DNA of 64,000 bases from Eucalyptus grandis (taxonomy: Eukaryota > Streptophyta > Magnoliopsida > Myrtales > Myrtaceae): positions 23,090,940 through 23,154,939 of the forward strand of contig NC_052621.1 in the NCBI RefSeq assembly GCF_016545825.1. The letters are read 5' to 3'. A program made the translations under genes and the position numbers. Positions 1 through 11,115 of the stretch are shown here, piece by piece (within the stretch, counting starts at the first letter, position 1; each line of letters opens with the position of its first letter). The notes under the pieces were generated by a model. That model did no database searches. It saw only the letters and a program-made list of their open reading frames with translations, and was not told the origin of the DNA.

Positions 1-780
1 AAATAGGGGCATGAAAAAGCAGTGTGCCTGGTAAAAGCAAGGCCAATGCCCCCAGCAAAAAATACAGTCAATTGTATTCCCAAGAGAAGTTGCTGTTGTG
101 ATAAAGCCTCCATCTGAAAGTGAGAATAAAGACCGGTGACAAATGCTAAGGCAATCACCAGCTCTCACCCTCTTACACATGAGTCAAGCTTACATTGCGT
201 CCCATTGTAAAAGTCTTTTCAGATTAGGGCACTTCAATTAACGTAGGATTTCATATGTGCATAAGCATCGCTCGAAGAAGTACGAGCAAGACTATTCTAT
301 CTCTTTTCGCAGGACTCTTAACTTGCAAACCTGGAGATGATCGTGCGGCATTTTGTTCATGAGCCTTGACCTCGACAGTCCCATTTGATGAGCTATTGAC
401 CAAGTCTTCATCACAATTTCAACAAAGACCTCTCACATTGGTAAAGTCGTACCACTTGCGAGATTACTCGGACCCTAAACATGATGACAAGTGAGAAGTG
501 TGGTCCTTATAAATCCCGCATCAATGGTCGTGGATAGCCTTTCCATGAGAGAGAGTGGAAAGTCCTTTCGCATCGAAAGTCCCTCATCTAGCATGCTCAA
601 GACATCTATATTCCGAATAAAGGTTGTCTTTCAAAATCTTCCCCAGTGGAACTCAGATGATGCAAAACTGACAAAATTATCATGCATAAATCACATTTAA
701 ACTCATGAATTTACAGCATATACAATTATGTGTGCATATTGTGCAAATAGCAGACATACTCTCAGAGATTAGAGATATTA
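1..780. other. Unassigned flanking sequence
   Basis: No recognisable coding region, RNA gene or mobile-element domain is visible on either strand. The longest open frame (491-700) has no family resemblance and no codon-like pattern. It lies directly upstream of the tandem-repeat block and may belong to the same unknown repeat. Confidence 0.4.
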
Positions 781-1250
781 CCAGGTAAGCATATCCCCGT
801 CCCCATTTGTCTTAAAGTACCTACCACTGTCCAGGTACTCTCTCCTTGACACTCGACCTATTCGAGTCGTCCCTTGAGTTTGGATGCTTGCAACTGTTTT
901 AGCATCCCATTGTCTTTGAGTATCGGCTACCGTCCGGATACTCCTTTTTTCTGACACTCGACCTGTCCGAGTTGTCCCCAGAGTATTGATACTTGTGACT
1001 GACCAAGTATCTCTTGGAATACCTACTGCTATCTAGGTATCCCCATATCATCAAGTACCCACCATTGTCTAGGTACTTCCTTTTCATGACACTCAACCTG
1101 CCCGAGTTGTCCCTAAATAATATAGCAGCTGTTCAAGCATTCCACTAGTTTATGTGCCTGTGCCTACCCAGGTATGCTTTCTTACACTTGGACCTACTGA
1201 GTGGTCCCAGATCATGTCATTAAATACTTGTGTTCATCCAAGTATTCCGG
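781..1250. repeat. Degenerate tandem repeats
   Basis: Imperfect units recur around two phrases: gacactcgacctgtccgagt and forms of ccaggtac. The units are diverged and of variable length, so no clean period can be given. They merge into the better preserved arrays downstream and share their aggta(c/t) motif, which suggests one decayed satellite-like region. No coding potential is seen. Confidence 0.55.
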
Positions 1251-1343
1251 TACTTTGTACTCCTGCGGCTACTTAGGTGTTTCAGCCCTTTTGAGTGCCT
1301 GCGGCAATCCAGGTAAGCCTCGTGCTACATTCAAGTTTATGTT

Positions 1344-1655
1344 GCCAGGAGGTGGGAGACCTTCACGAATATGCGAGGCACGCCCTCGATATTCCCAATT
1401 ACCAGGAGGTGAGAGACCTTCATGAATATCCAAGGTACGTCCTCGATATTCCCACTACCAAGAGGTGAGAGACCTTCACGTATATGCAAGACCCATCCTC
1501 GATATTCCCAATTACCAGGAGGTGAGAGACCTTCATGAATATCCCAGGTATGTCTTTGATATTCCCAATTACCAGGAGGTGGGAGACCTTCATGAATATC
1601 TCATGAGGTGAGAAACCTTCACGAATATCTCAGGTACATCATCGATATTCCATCT
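1344..1655. repeat. Tandem array, about 57-bp unit
   Basis: About five copies of a unit beginning ccaggaggtgagagacctt and ending cctcgatattcccaatta. The last copies are shortened. The open frame crossing this array (1201-1425) simply reads the repeat and is not a gene. Confidence 0.8.
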
Positions 1656-1659
1656 GCTA

Positions 1660-1985
1660 GGTACCCCTTCGATACTTGTGATCCTCTAGGTATCTCCAAA
1701 GAGTTTGTGCCTGTGATCGTCTAGGTACCCCTTCGATGCTTGTGATCATCCAAGTATCTCCAAAGAGTTTGTGCCTGTGATCGTCCAGGTTCCCCTTCGA
1801 TGCTTGTGATCATCCAGGTATCCCCCAAGAGTTTGTCCCTGTGATCGTCCAGGTACCCATTCGATACTTGTGATCATCCAAGTATCCCCCAAGAGTTTAT
1901 ACCTGTGATCGTCCAGGTACCCCTTCGATACTTGTGATCATCCAGGTATCCCCCAAGAGTTTGTACTTGTGATCATCCAAGTACT
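1660..1985. repeat. Tandem array, 64-bp unit
   Basis: Five head-to-tail copies of a 64-bp unit that starts ggtaccccttcgatacttgt and contains gatcatccaggtatc and ccaagagtttgt. Copies differ by a few substitutions. The array follows the 57-bp array directly, so two unrelated minisatellites are joined head to tail. Confidence 0.85.
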
Positions 1986-2009
1986 ATCTCCCAACAAGTA
2001 GATGCCCTG

Positions 2010-2188
2010 AGAAAGGTCGGCGCATCTCCCGTCAAGGCGACCGAAGAAAGGTTCGGGTCCTGGAAAAGAAATTCCCCGTCAAGGCGACCGAAGAAAGGTT
2101 CGGGTCCTAGACAAACCAACTTATTGCTCTAACAGTGCGACCGAAGAAAGGTTCGGGTCCTGGAAAAGCAATTCCCCGTCAAGGCAAC
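2010..2188. repeat. Tandem array, about 50-bp unit, ending at gap
   Basis: The phrase gcgaccgaagaaaggttcgg occurs three times, with ttccccgtcaaggc between copies. The array runs into the N block, so its true length is unknown. The gap is probably a collapsed or unresolved repeat. Confidence 0.75.
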
Positions 2189-2288
2189 NNNNNNNNNNNN
2201 NNNNNNNNNNNNNNNNNNNNNNNNNNNNNNNNNNNNNNNNNNNNNNNNNNNNNNNNNNNNNNNNNNNNNNNNNNNNNNNNNNNNNNNN
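2189..2288. other. Assembly gap (100 N)
   Basis: Exactly 100 N, the usual placeholder for a scaffold gap of unknown size. It separates a tandem array from the 3' LTR of copia A and removes most of that LTR and its target-site duplication. Open frames drawn across it are meaningless. Confidence 0.99.
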
Positions 2289-2421
2289 TATTTTCTTTCT
2301 TATCATGTTCACAGTTAGCATCTTGCTATATTTAATATAAAGGTGTGACTTTTAACCTAAAAGCAAATCTAATAGAAAAGACAAAAAAGTCCCTAAAAAA
2401 GATTTGATTTCATCTATAACA
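2289..2421 (-). repeat. Copia A 3' LTR remnant
   Basis: This 133-bp piece matches the part of the 5' LTR at about 12886-13018, for example taaaagcaaatctaatagaa in both. On the minus strand it starts with TG, immediately after a purine-rich tract (plus-strand atctcccacttg, 2422-2433) that would prime plus-strand DNA. The rest is lost in the gap. Confidence 0.85.
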
Positions 2422-2433
2422 ATCTCCCACTTG

Positions 2434-4191
2434 AAAACAAATATATCCGATGCACCAAGCAACTTTGCATCCATCTTCTTCAAAAACTAGTGACTGAAAA
2501 ACTTATGTCTCTGTGATACTCTTCATTAATCAACATGGAATAATACCAATGGTAGTAGTGCAGAAAATATACTTCTCTTTGTCTACTACCTTCCGCATTA
2601 CTACCTTGGTCAACATGTCAGCTGGATTTTTGAGCCATCAATCTCCTATAACTTTAACTCATTTTATTTCAATACTGACATGATAAAGTGATAACGCTTC
2701 TTGATATGTCTAGTCCTTGAGTGATAAGGTACATTCTTTCTAAGTGCACTCCACTTTGACTATCACTCCACAGTATACTAACGGGCTATTTTCAACATAA
2801 CTACTCAATGTAATCTTGTAACCACATGATTTCCTTGGAGGTTTTCGTGACTGTCATGTACTCCGCTTCTATTGTCGATAGAGCCACTATTTTCTGTAAT
2901 TGAGATACACAACTCACTATTATATTTGCAACTATAAAGATATATACAATGGTACTCTTATCACTATCTCGATCACTCGAGTGATCTGCATCCCCATAAC
3001 CCTAGAACTCTAGAGATGTACCATCATAGCAAAGAGAGTAATTGGATGTAGTTGCTATATATTTCAATATCCATTTCGTTGCATTCCAGTACTCTCTACC
3101 TAGGTTCTACATATATCAACTCACAACTTCCCATTGCTTGTGTAATGTCTATTTTTGTGCTCAACATGGTATATATCAAACTCCCCACTGCTGACACATA
3201 TGGAACTATCGTCATCTCATCTTTTAAAGTTTGAGTGCTTGGACACATATCTTTGGAAAGTTTGAAGTGACTCGCTAGAAGAGTCGCAATCGGTTTTGCC
3301 TTGTCCATGTTAAATCTCTTTAATACTTTATTCACATAGTCTTCCCGCGATAACCATAATTTCTTATTGCTCGTCCCTAATGATTTTCATGCCTAAAATA
3401 TTCTTGGCATCTCCCAAGTCTTTCATAGAAAACTACAATGATAACATCTCCTTTACTTCTACAATTCTCATCATATTGGAACTAGCCACCAGCATGTTAT
3501 CCACATATAAAGGGAGATACACAATATCACCATCGTCATACTTGTGAAGATAAACACAATGAGTACACTCATAGTGTGTAAATCCTTTTTCTTCCATGAA
3601 ACCATCAAACTTTAGGTATCATTGCTGCAAAGCTTGTTTCAAACTATACAAGCCTTTCTTCACTCGACATATCGTGTGCTCTTTACCTTTGACTTCAAAA
3701 CCCTAAAGTTGCGCCATGTATAATTATTTTTCTAAGTCACCATGTAAAAACGTTGTTTTAACATCTAACTACTCAAGATGAAGATCTCCCACTACAACGA
3801 CACTCAACAAAACTTTGATTGATGTCATTTTCACTATATGTGAAAATATCTCGGAGTAGTCAATCCATTCTTTTTGAAAGCCCTTGACCACAAGTCTCAC
3901 CTTGTATCTGATACTACCATTTACTTCATTCTTAATCTTGTATACCTACTTGTTTAACAAAGTTTTTTTACTTATGGGCAACTTGGTCAACTCCCAAGTT
4001 TTATTTTGAAGTAATGAGCTCATTTCGTTTTTCATAGTATGCTCCCACTATAAGTGAGATGTGTCTTTCTTTGCATCATCATAAATCTTCGTTCTTCCGA
4101 ATCTATATATAAGACATGGTTCAGAACAGTATTAGCTTATGGATAAAAAATTACCTCTGGCTTTCTCATACGTCTAGACCTCCTTAAGACA
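2434..4191 (-). pseudogene. Copia A pol fragment: reverse transcriptase and RNase H
   Basis: The minus strand encodes broken pieces of a Ty1/copia reverse transcriptase followed by RNase H. The 3335-3096 stretch has the typical RT/RNase H connection: RFNMDKAKPIATLLASHFKL, then YVSAVGSLIYTM. Around 3560-3490 the catalytic motif reads YVDN instead of YVDD, so a metal-binding aspartate is lost through one G-to-A change. Stops and frameshifts are frequent. The upstream half of pol lies beyond the inserted solo LTR, at 9239-10122. Confidence 0.85.
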
Positions 4192-5393
4192 TGTACTGTC
4201 ACGCCTCGAACCTCGGGCACACGCACATCCCTCGATGGTCGACTAACAAATTTTGTGACGTTCCTAAAATGCATCGCCAACCCTTTCTTTTTATGCACAT
4301 GCAGAAGTGAACTCATAAACTCCAGACACCAATCAAACATGAGATAGAAAAGCAAGACAACCAATTTTCACAAAACACTTTATAAACATGCCAAAGTAGT
4401 CTTACAGGTCTATCTACAGAAGGTCTGACCTAAAAGAACTACTAGACAACCTATATTTTGGATCCCTTCGACTTTGGCTTGGGATCCTCTATGACACCCT
4501 CCGGTATCTCCATACTAAGGACTTGAAAAATTTAAACCATGATGGGGTGAGATAAAATCTTAGCGAGTCAATACCCTAAACCCCGATTAGGACGAGAATT
4601 CACTCAGAGACGTCCTAAACATGCACCATCAACAACTTACCACACTTGGGCACGTCCTTACACATTAGTGCACCATATACGCATTATAGATATCACAAGC
4701 ATGCTTAACAACTAGAACACCTCATTTCATCCATCGATATTCACAGGGGTCCCGATTATTGGGTAAAACCATTATGACACGTCCCATACCATGCCACACA
4801 ATTTTGCCCCATAATCAGGCACGGCTATCTCATCCACTCATGCATGTCCCAGTTATTATGGCCCATTGGCCATGGCCAACTCCCCAATCAATGGTCATCC
4901 GGACTCCCGCCAAGCATCCGATAAAAATCAGGCATCATCCAGCCCCATCGGGCACAGTAACATCTAGAACTCCCGCCTAAATGGCATCCCAAAAAGGGGC
5001 AGCAATCCGACCTTTACCACGACTGACTTCTGGACTCCCACCGGGCATCTGATAAAATCAGGTATTGTCCCCAAACTCCCGTTGGGTGAGGGGTTCTGAT
5101 AGTGATCACACACGCATCCAAACTCGACCAAGAACATGTGCTTTGTACTCAAATACTTCCATTTCAATAATGGACTTTGCCAATTTTCTTTGTTTTAAAA
5201 ATACCCGGTGAAATAATTGTGCGTGGTCACACCTTTAAATTAAACCATAAAGCATGATACTTAGCCATTCAAATTTCCATGATTTTATATAGTGCATAAA
5301 ACATTTTTGGCGTCAAAAACTGACACACGGTATTTTTCTATTTAAATACCAAAAATCTAATTTTTGCAATAATAGTCCATAACAACAACCAAG

Positions 5394-6180
5394 TTGGGGA
5401 TGGCCGATCAGTGTCTCTTTAGTTTGATAATTGGCACCCCAAGGGTCCCTTGAACTTAAATTTTTTGGATTCAGCCATCTATGGCTCTGGCCTTTCTAGG
5501 GAAGCGACAGTGGCGGACTTGTTCACCAACCCTGGCTTGACAGTCAAGATGGTCTTGGACTCTTGGGAGCACCCTCTTCTGGTCCTTGCCCAGAACTCGG
5601 ACCGTTTTAGCTGGATGGGGAACACCATGGACCTCTTCATGGTGGCTTCGGCTTGGGAGATCATTAGGAGAAAGAAGGCTCAGGTCTTTTGGCATGCATT
5701 CATCTGGAATAACTCCATCACTCCAAGGTACCAAGTAAACTTGTGGCTTATTGCCAAACGCAGGCTTCCTACCCAAGCTCTATTATTATTTTATGGTAGG
5801 ATAGATAGTGTCTTGTGTCCTTTTTGCAATGAGTTGCCAGATCCTATAGATCACCTATTTTTTGGATGTCACATCACTACTGGCATTGCTTTCTTTTGGG
5901 CCGCAAGATGCAACCTCCCGTGGTGGAACAGGTCGTGGGGAGAGAACCTCAGTTGGGCCGTTTCCTTTCTTTCGGGGAAAGACTTCTACAAGTGCATTAC
6001 CCGTTTCTCTTTTGGTGCTCTCTATTATCTTATTTGGAAGCACAAGAACAACATCCTCTTTAGGGAGCAGAACTTAGACATTCCCGTGGTGAAGAACCAT
6101 CTTCTCAAAGTCGTCAAAGACAAGGCCATCACTTTCAAGAGTGTAAGTTTTTACCTTTTACCAACAAAAAAAAAAAAAAA
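5394..6180 (+). mobile_element. 5'-truncated LINE (L1-type) insertion
   Basis: The segment is absent from the homologous LTR copy near 60110. It ends in a 15-A tail (6166-6180) and is flanked by the perfect 8-bp duplication caaccaag (5386-5393 and 6182-6189). These are hallmarks of target-primed reverse transcription. Only the last 0.8 kb of a LINE is present, so it was dead on arrival. Confidence 0.88.
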
Positions 6181-6208
6181 CCAACCAAGCACCCAATTAC
6201 ACAATTAA
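5450..6208 (+). pseudogene. LINE ORF2 C-terminus with zf-RVT domain
   Basis: A 252-codon open frame corresponding to the C-terminal end of a plant L1-type ORF2. Its core is the zinc-binding reverse transcriptase domain (zf-RVT). Residues about 80-145 contain VNLWLIAKRRLPT, then CPFC, then DHLFFGC, the usual cysteine/histidine spacing, followed by a tryptophan-rich tail. Upstream bases (5430-5450) encode DNWHPKGP in another frame, so a frameshift separates this frame from the rest of ORF2. The first ATG is internal to the parent protein and the last residues run past the poly-A into the LTR. It has no endonuclease or polymerase domain. Confidence 0.85.
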
Positions 6209-6225
6209 GCAATCAATATCACATA

Positions 6226-6872
6226 TAAATTCAACCATGAGAATCAGCATAAAATTTCACAAAATGGCAAATCAGTCACTAATTACGCTAATTGCGATCA
6301 ATTAAATAAATCATGAGTAATTAAATAAATCGTGTTTAAGTAAACTGAACTACCTAATTAACTGAACCATGCAGGCACATCATCAATCAAGTCAACTTTA
6401 TCCTCCATCATATAGCCAAAACACCAAAATCCCCTTTTAAAAATAAACTTAGTAACTCTTTTTTTTTTTTGTTCAAACCTTCCAAAATAAATTCGTACGA
6501 GGTCTCATATTTGAAATTAATCTGCCAAACTTTGCATGCACCTCGTATAATAATTCATCGTTTTATTGAGCACATAAAACTTGGCGTCCAAACCCAACAC
6601 CATATTTCTTTTCTAATTTCTTTTCCAACCATCCTCTTTTGAAAACAAACCTTAGTAACCCCTTTTTTTAGTTCAAAACATTTAGGAATAAATTCATAGG
6701 TGCTCACGTACTTAAAATTAATTCGTCAAACTTTGCACGCACCTAATTTAAAATCTCATTGTTTTATTGGGCAAATACGTTTTGGTGTTCGGACCCGACA
6801 TCTCATTTATTGTCTATTTAATAGTCTATAAGGTCACCTTTTGCAATAGTGATAAACAACCAACATAGAACA
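6226..6872. repeat. Tandemly duplicated LTR segment (about 200-bp unit)
   Basis: This block is missing from the homologous LTR at 60140. Two diverged copies start near 6433 and 6641. Both contain a (c/t)ttagtaac...ttcaaa phrase, caaactttgca(t/c)gcacct and tcgttttattg-like pieces. They resemble the neighbouring LTR sequence around 5240-5370, which suggests local duplication inside the LTR. Confidence 0.6.
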
Positions 6873-9238
6873 ACCATTCATATATTATCACGCATAAGTT
6901 CTAAGCATGCCAAAAGTCAAAAACATCACCAAATATACATTATCTACCAAGCACGACACCAAGAAAAACCATTAGACCACAACTAGTCCTAATCGACATA
7001 AATCCGTCCACTCGAACGTCTCCAAGTTTAAATCCAAAAACCTAATTAAATGAGTTCGGAAAATTCTCAAATTTGAATATGTCATAAATGACACTTAAAC
7101 GAAATTTTTTTGTGAAGACACCATTTCTAAAAATCATGTTTTCCAAAATCAGCTTGGTTCGAGATCCAAAACTTGTCTGTTTGATCTGAAATTTGACTAT
7201 GTTAAACTATAAGATGTAATGAACAACTTTTGTGAAGAAATCCTTTTGAAAATCGAACCCTAAGAGTTGATAAAAGTCCCTTGAATACCAGAAGGTTACA
7301 GTTTCCAGCACAAATAGAGGTTCTATTTTGTAAATGATGAAGCTACAATCTCATTCTTCTAAATCTATAAAATCTTGAGCAAAACATATGTCATAACTGA
7401 AGATGTCTAAAATATTTCTCAAGAAGGAATCGACCTCAAAATCGCAGTACATTTCGATCCACAAAAATGGCAAACGACGAGCGTCTAATAAATTAATCCA
7501 AGAGAAATCCACTAAATCAGACTAGACCACCGTCATTAGTGCTAATCTCACTAATTAGATTAATACTAATCTATCTTAAAGCTAATCTAACCAAACTAGA
7601 TTAACACTAATACAACTTAAGAGTAATCTCACTTAGCACTAATTTAACTAAGTTAATTAGCATTAATCTAACCCCTAAGTGCAATTAACAATCTAATCAA
7701 GAATTAGGGAGTTAACTCATCGGAATTCAACGGCAGCGGCTTCACGGCAACAGCAACACGACGACGGTGAGAACTCGAGCCTACCACGTCTCCAACGGAG
7801 GCCTAACGGCTGCTGAAAAATAGCCCTTCAAGTCTCAGCCAAATGCTGAGATTTGGTTCTAAGTTGTTGACCTTTGTTCAGTTCTGCAGGGCTGGTCTCG
7901 GCTTGGTGGTGCGTTGGTGGCTAAGGTGTGGTGGCTGCTCGGCGGTGACGATGCAGCTGCTACAGTCAGGTGGAGCTAGTGGCTGCTCAGCTGGTGGGCG
8001 TGTTGGTGAGGATGGAATGAAGTTGGCTTTGGTGGAAGTGACATGAGGTGGTGGAGGAAGTGATGGTGTGGGGGTGATGTTGTTGTTGCAGGCGGTTAAA
8101 GGAAAACATGGAGGAGGGGACTGGCGTAGAGATGGGTTGTGGGCATGGGGAAGAGAAATGGAGGAAAGGAATGGGAAGAAGATGGGAATGGTAGAGGGGG
8201 AAGGAATGTGGGCAGCTTCAACGAGAGGAGGGAAAAGGTTTCATGTGTGAGGGAAAGGAGGAGGAAGAGAGAGAGAGGGGACAAGAAGGAACAAGGGCCA
8301 TGCAAGTCCATGCTTTGGCCAATCACCTTGCAAGCCAAATATCTTTCACTTGAGTGTTTGCACACCAAAGTCTTCTGCCCTCCAAAGTCCATGCATGCAC
8401 CAATGGCTAATTTCTTCACATTTTCCTCACAAACGAATTTCTTCTTATTTCTTCTCAATTAATCCAATTTGGTGGCCACACTTTCTCTAATTCAGCCCAA
8501 GGAAATTAATATGCCACCCAATGGCTAATTTCCTTCCAAAGCTTCACAAAACAAACCAAGTTGGTGGCCCAAAATCCCTTAATTCTGCCCACCCGAATTT
8601 CCTTGGTTTTAATTTGCCAATTTTAATTTTTCCGCCAAAATTCCTCAAAGGATGAGATGATGTCCTAAAAATAAATCATGACACACTCGAACTTTCGATT
8701 CCTGAAACAGAGTTCAATTTCGTGGTTAAAATCAACCGAACGCAATTTTAGCGCAACCCACCTATCGGGTAGCTTTTAGGGAATTTTAGTGCGTTTGACC
8801 CGTGGTTGATAATTTTCGATCCACGTTGTGCATCTCTGACTCACAGGCAATTCTTAGTTGTCGTAAAAATCTCAAGGTTTCAATTACGGGTACCGGATAC
8901 AAAATCGATAGAAAATCGGGTTAGTGCCGTTTGATGCGAATTTTGCAATCATGTGTAATCACCCACATTTTAATAACACAATTCCATCGAATCGACCTAT
9001 ATCCGATCACTAATCAATTATAACGGTGCCGTATTGACCCTTGTCGATTATTATGGTCGAGCAGTCGATTTTTTATTGAATTCTCAAGTCTGCCGCGTTT
9101 ATATCCCTTAACGGCTTCACCTGATAGATTAGTTAACTCAAGAGTGATCAGCTTCGAGAAAAAGGACCATAGGCACATCGACGAAATGCCCATTTAATTT
9201 AATCGAGATAGGGTCAAAATTCCAGATTTCACAGGTAC

Positions 9239-10122
9239 TTTAGGATCGTTAGTTTGCTTCGAATCACTAAGTTTCTCTTGAACTGCCACCTCACTGATAA
9301 TAGGCTCATCTTGAACCTCTCCCTCAAGTGCACTTTGATCACTGGAACCATCTTCATGGGCATTGTGTCCAACTCAATATATTTTGATTTTGTTGCTTGC
9401 TAATGCTGTGTCTAATGGTCCTTGTACATCTTTTCTTTATAGAATACCATATTCCTACTTTGGATGACTTTGTTATTTTCATAATTCCAAAGCCTATGGC
9501 CATACTCATCGCCACCGTATTCGATAAAAACGCTCTTCTAGAACTTAGCACCAAGCTTCTTCCTATCCTCACTATCAATTAAAGATTATGCATTACAACC
9601 AAATACTTTTAGATATGAATAATTGATATTTTTACCTAACCATTACTTTTGTGGTATTTCTCCATCCAATGCACTAGATGGATTCCTGTTGATAAGATAA
9701 ACAACTGCATCTACTGTGGCAGCCCATAAGTGTAGTGCGAGACCCTTATATAGCCTTATGCCATCTCACACGTTTTAGAATAGTCTTATTCACCCTCTCA
9801 GCTACACCATTCTATTGAGGAGTTCTAGGAATAGTCTTCAATCCGTGTATTCCTTCTTGGCTCAAGTGTTCTTCAAATTCCTTGTTTGTGTATTCACCAT
9901 CATTATCGGATTTCATAGTTTTAATCGATAACTAGTCTCCTTTTCTATTATGGTCTTCCACATTTTGAACATCCTGAATACTTCTGATTTTTCTTCAAGA
10001 GCATAGACGTAAGTCTTCCTTGTCGTGTCATAAATGAAGGTGACAAAATATCTCTTAACACCATAAAAGAGTTCTTGAGTTAGTCCCCATACATCAGTAT
10101 GGATCAACTCTAACTTCTAGCC
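9239..10122 (-). pseudogene. Copia A pol fragment: integrase core to RT linker
   Basis: At 10107-9913 the minus strand reads IHTDVWGLTQELFYGVKRYF, the start of the Ty1/copia integrase core including the first catalytic aspartate. Near 9840-9790 it reads NGVAERVNKT, which carries the catalytic glutamate. The preceding codon is a stop (TAG, most likely a former CAG). Downstream is the acidic linker that normally joins integrase to reverse transcriptase. The frame is broken repeatedly. It continues in 2434-4191 on the other side of the solo LTR. Confidence 0.82.
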
Positions 10123-10128
10123 TTTATT

Positions 10129-11111
10129 GGCCCCGTTTGGTTCGGCTTTGGGCAAATGTCATTGGGAAAATGCAAATACCTTTGAGTTAAAGGGGTTTGT
10201 GAAAATGCAAATAGTGTTTGGTAAGTTGTAATTTTAAAGTACATTGCGAAACAACTTTAACTTAAATGCCATTTGGTAAAAATTACGTTTTGTAAAGGAT
10301 GTTTGCTAAGTTTTATATATAAAAAATGTTTTAATTTTTTCTTAATCTAGTCACCGGTGGCCAAATATGGCCATCAGCGACCAATGTCTGATGGCTAGAT
10401 TTGGCCGCCGGATAGCCTCGCCTAAGGTTGCTAGACTTCAAGCGACGCCTGGGGTCGCGACCCAAGCGATCGTCTGGGTTGGCGACCTCAAGCGTAGTTG
10501 CCTAGGTTCACACAATCCAGGCAATGATCGCCCGTTGTTGCGGGACCTCAGGCGATGCCTGGGGTCGCGACCCAAGTGGTTGTCTGGGTTAGCGACCTTA
10601 GGTAGTGGTCGCCTAGGTTTGCGCGACCCAGGCGACGGCCACCTGTTGCTACCGGACCTCATGCAATGCTTGGGTCATGCAGCCGTCACTTCGGTTGTGC
10701 AAACCCAAGCGTCGCCTAAGTCCAACGACCTTAAGCCACTGTCACCTGGGTCGCACGAACCCAGGTGACCATCACCTGAGGTCGTCTAGTGGCCGCAACC
10801 CCCAAGTGGCGGTCGCCAGGGTCGAGTGACACCTCAAGCAACGGTCGCCAGCATGGGCAACTCTTTGGCTGGTAGTTGTTGACCTCCATTCGTTTCTCCG
10901 AAGAAGATAAACAGTACCGTGGGACTTGCATTTCAAAGATGCAACTTCCTAATGTACCTTTGGAGCTACTTTGGGCTAAAGGCCTTTAGAGCCATTTGGA
11001 GATGCAATTGCATCTTGCCAAAGTCGTCCAAAAAATTGAACCAAACGTGTTTGCATTTGGCCAAACCCCTTTAGAGCCCAAAAGCCCATTCCAAATGCCT
11101 AACAATGGGGC
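10129..11111. mobile_element. Non-autonomous MITE-like DNA element with GC-rich core
   Basis: About 980 bp inserted in copia A between the codons for CESCIHGKHKAVSF and KLELIHTDVWG, which adjoin in intact copia elements. The ends are imperfect inverted repeats: the left starts ggccccgtttggttcgg and the right, reversed, starts gccccattgttagg. TATT occurs on both sides, but the exact duplication is ambiguous; TTA is also possible, so PIF/Harbinger and hAT both remain open. The core (10350-10860) is GC-rich with a repeat of about 110 bp built on gcctggggtcgcgaccca. No transposase is encoded. Confidence 0.65.
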
Positions 11112-11115
11112 TATT

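Larger units (their letters stand above)
4197..9233 (-). mobile_element. Chromovirus family 1 solo LTR (with LINE insertion)
   Basis: On the minus strand it begins TGTGAAATCTGG (at 9233) and ends CGAGGCGTGACA (at 4197). It is flanked by 5-bp near-duplicates, tgtac (4192-4196) and ggtac (9234-9238), one base apart. It has no internal region, so it is a solo LTR. It is homologous to the LTRs at 14411-20921, 25832-29179, 15936-19125 and 59101-62500. It is longer (5.0 kb) because of a LINE insertion (5394-6180) and an extra 650 bp of locally duplicated LTR sequence (6226-6872). It splits copia A pol. Confidence 0.85.

Noticed and set aside
1344..1985. CRISPR-like appearance of regular repeats
   Set aside because: The units are head-to-tail without unique spacers, in a plant genome. 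They are minisatellites.
5471..5776. Minus-strand frames opposite the LINE ORF
   Set aside because: They are antisense shadows of the zf-RVT coding region and have no family resemblance.
9397..9582. Plus-strand open frame with a membrane-like composition
   Set aside because: It lies antisense to the copia A integrase/RT linker and is explained by it.
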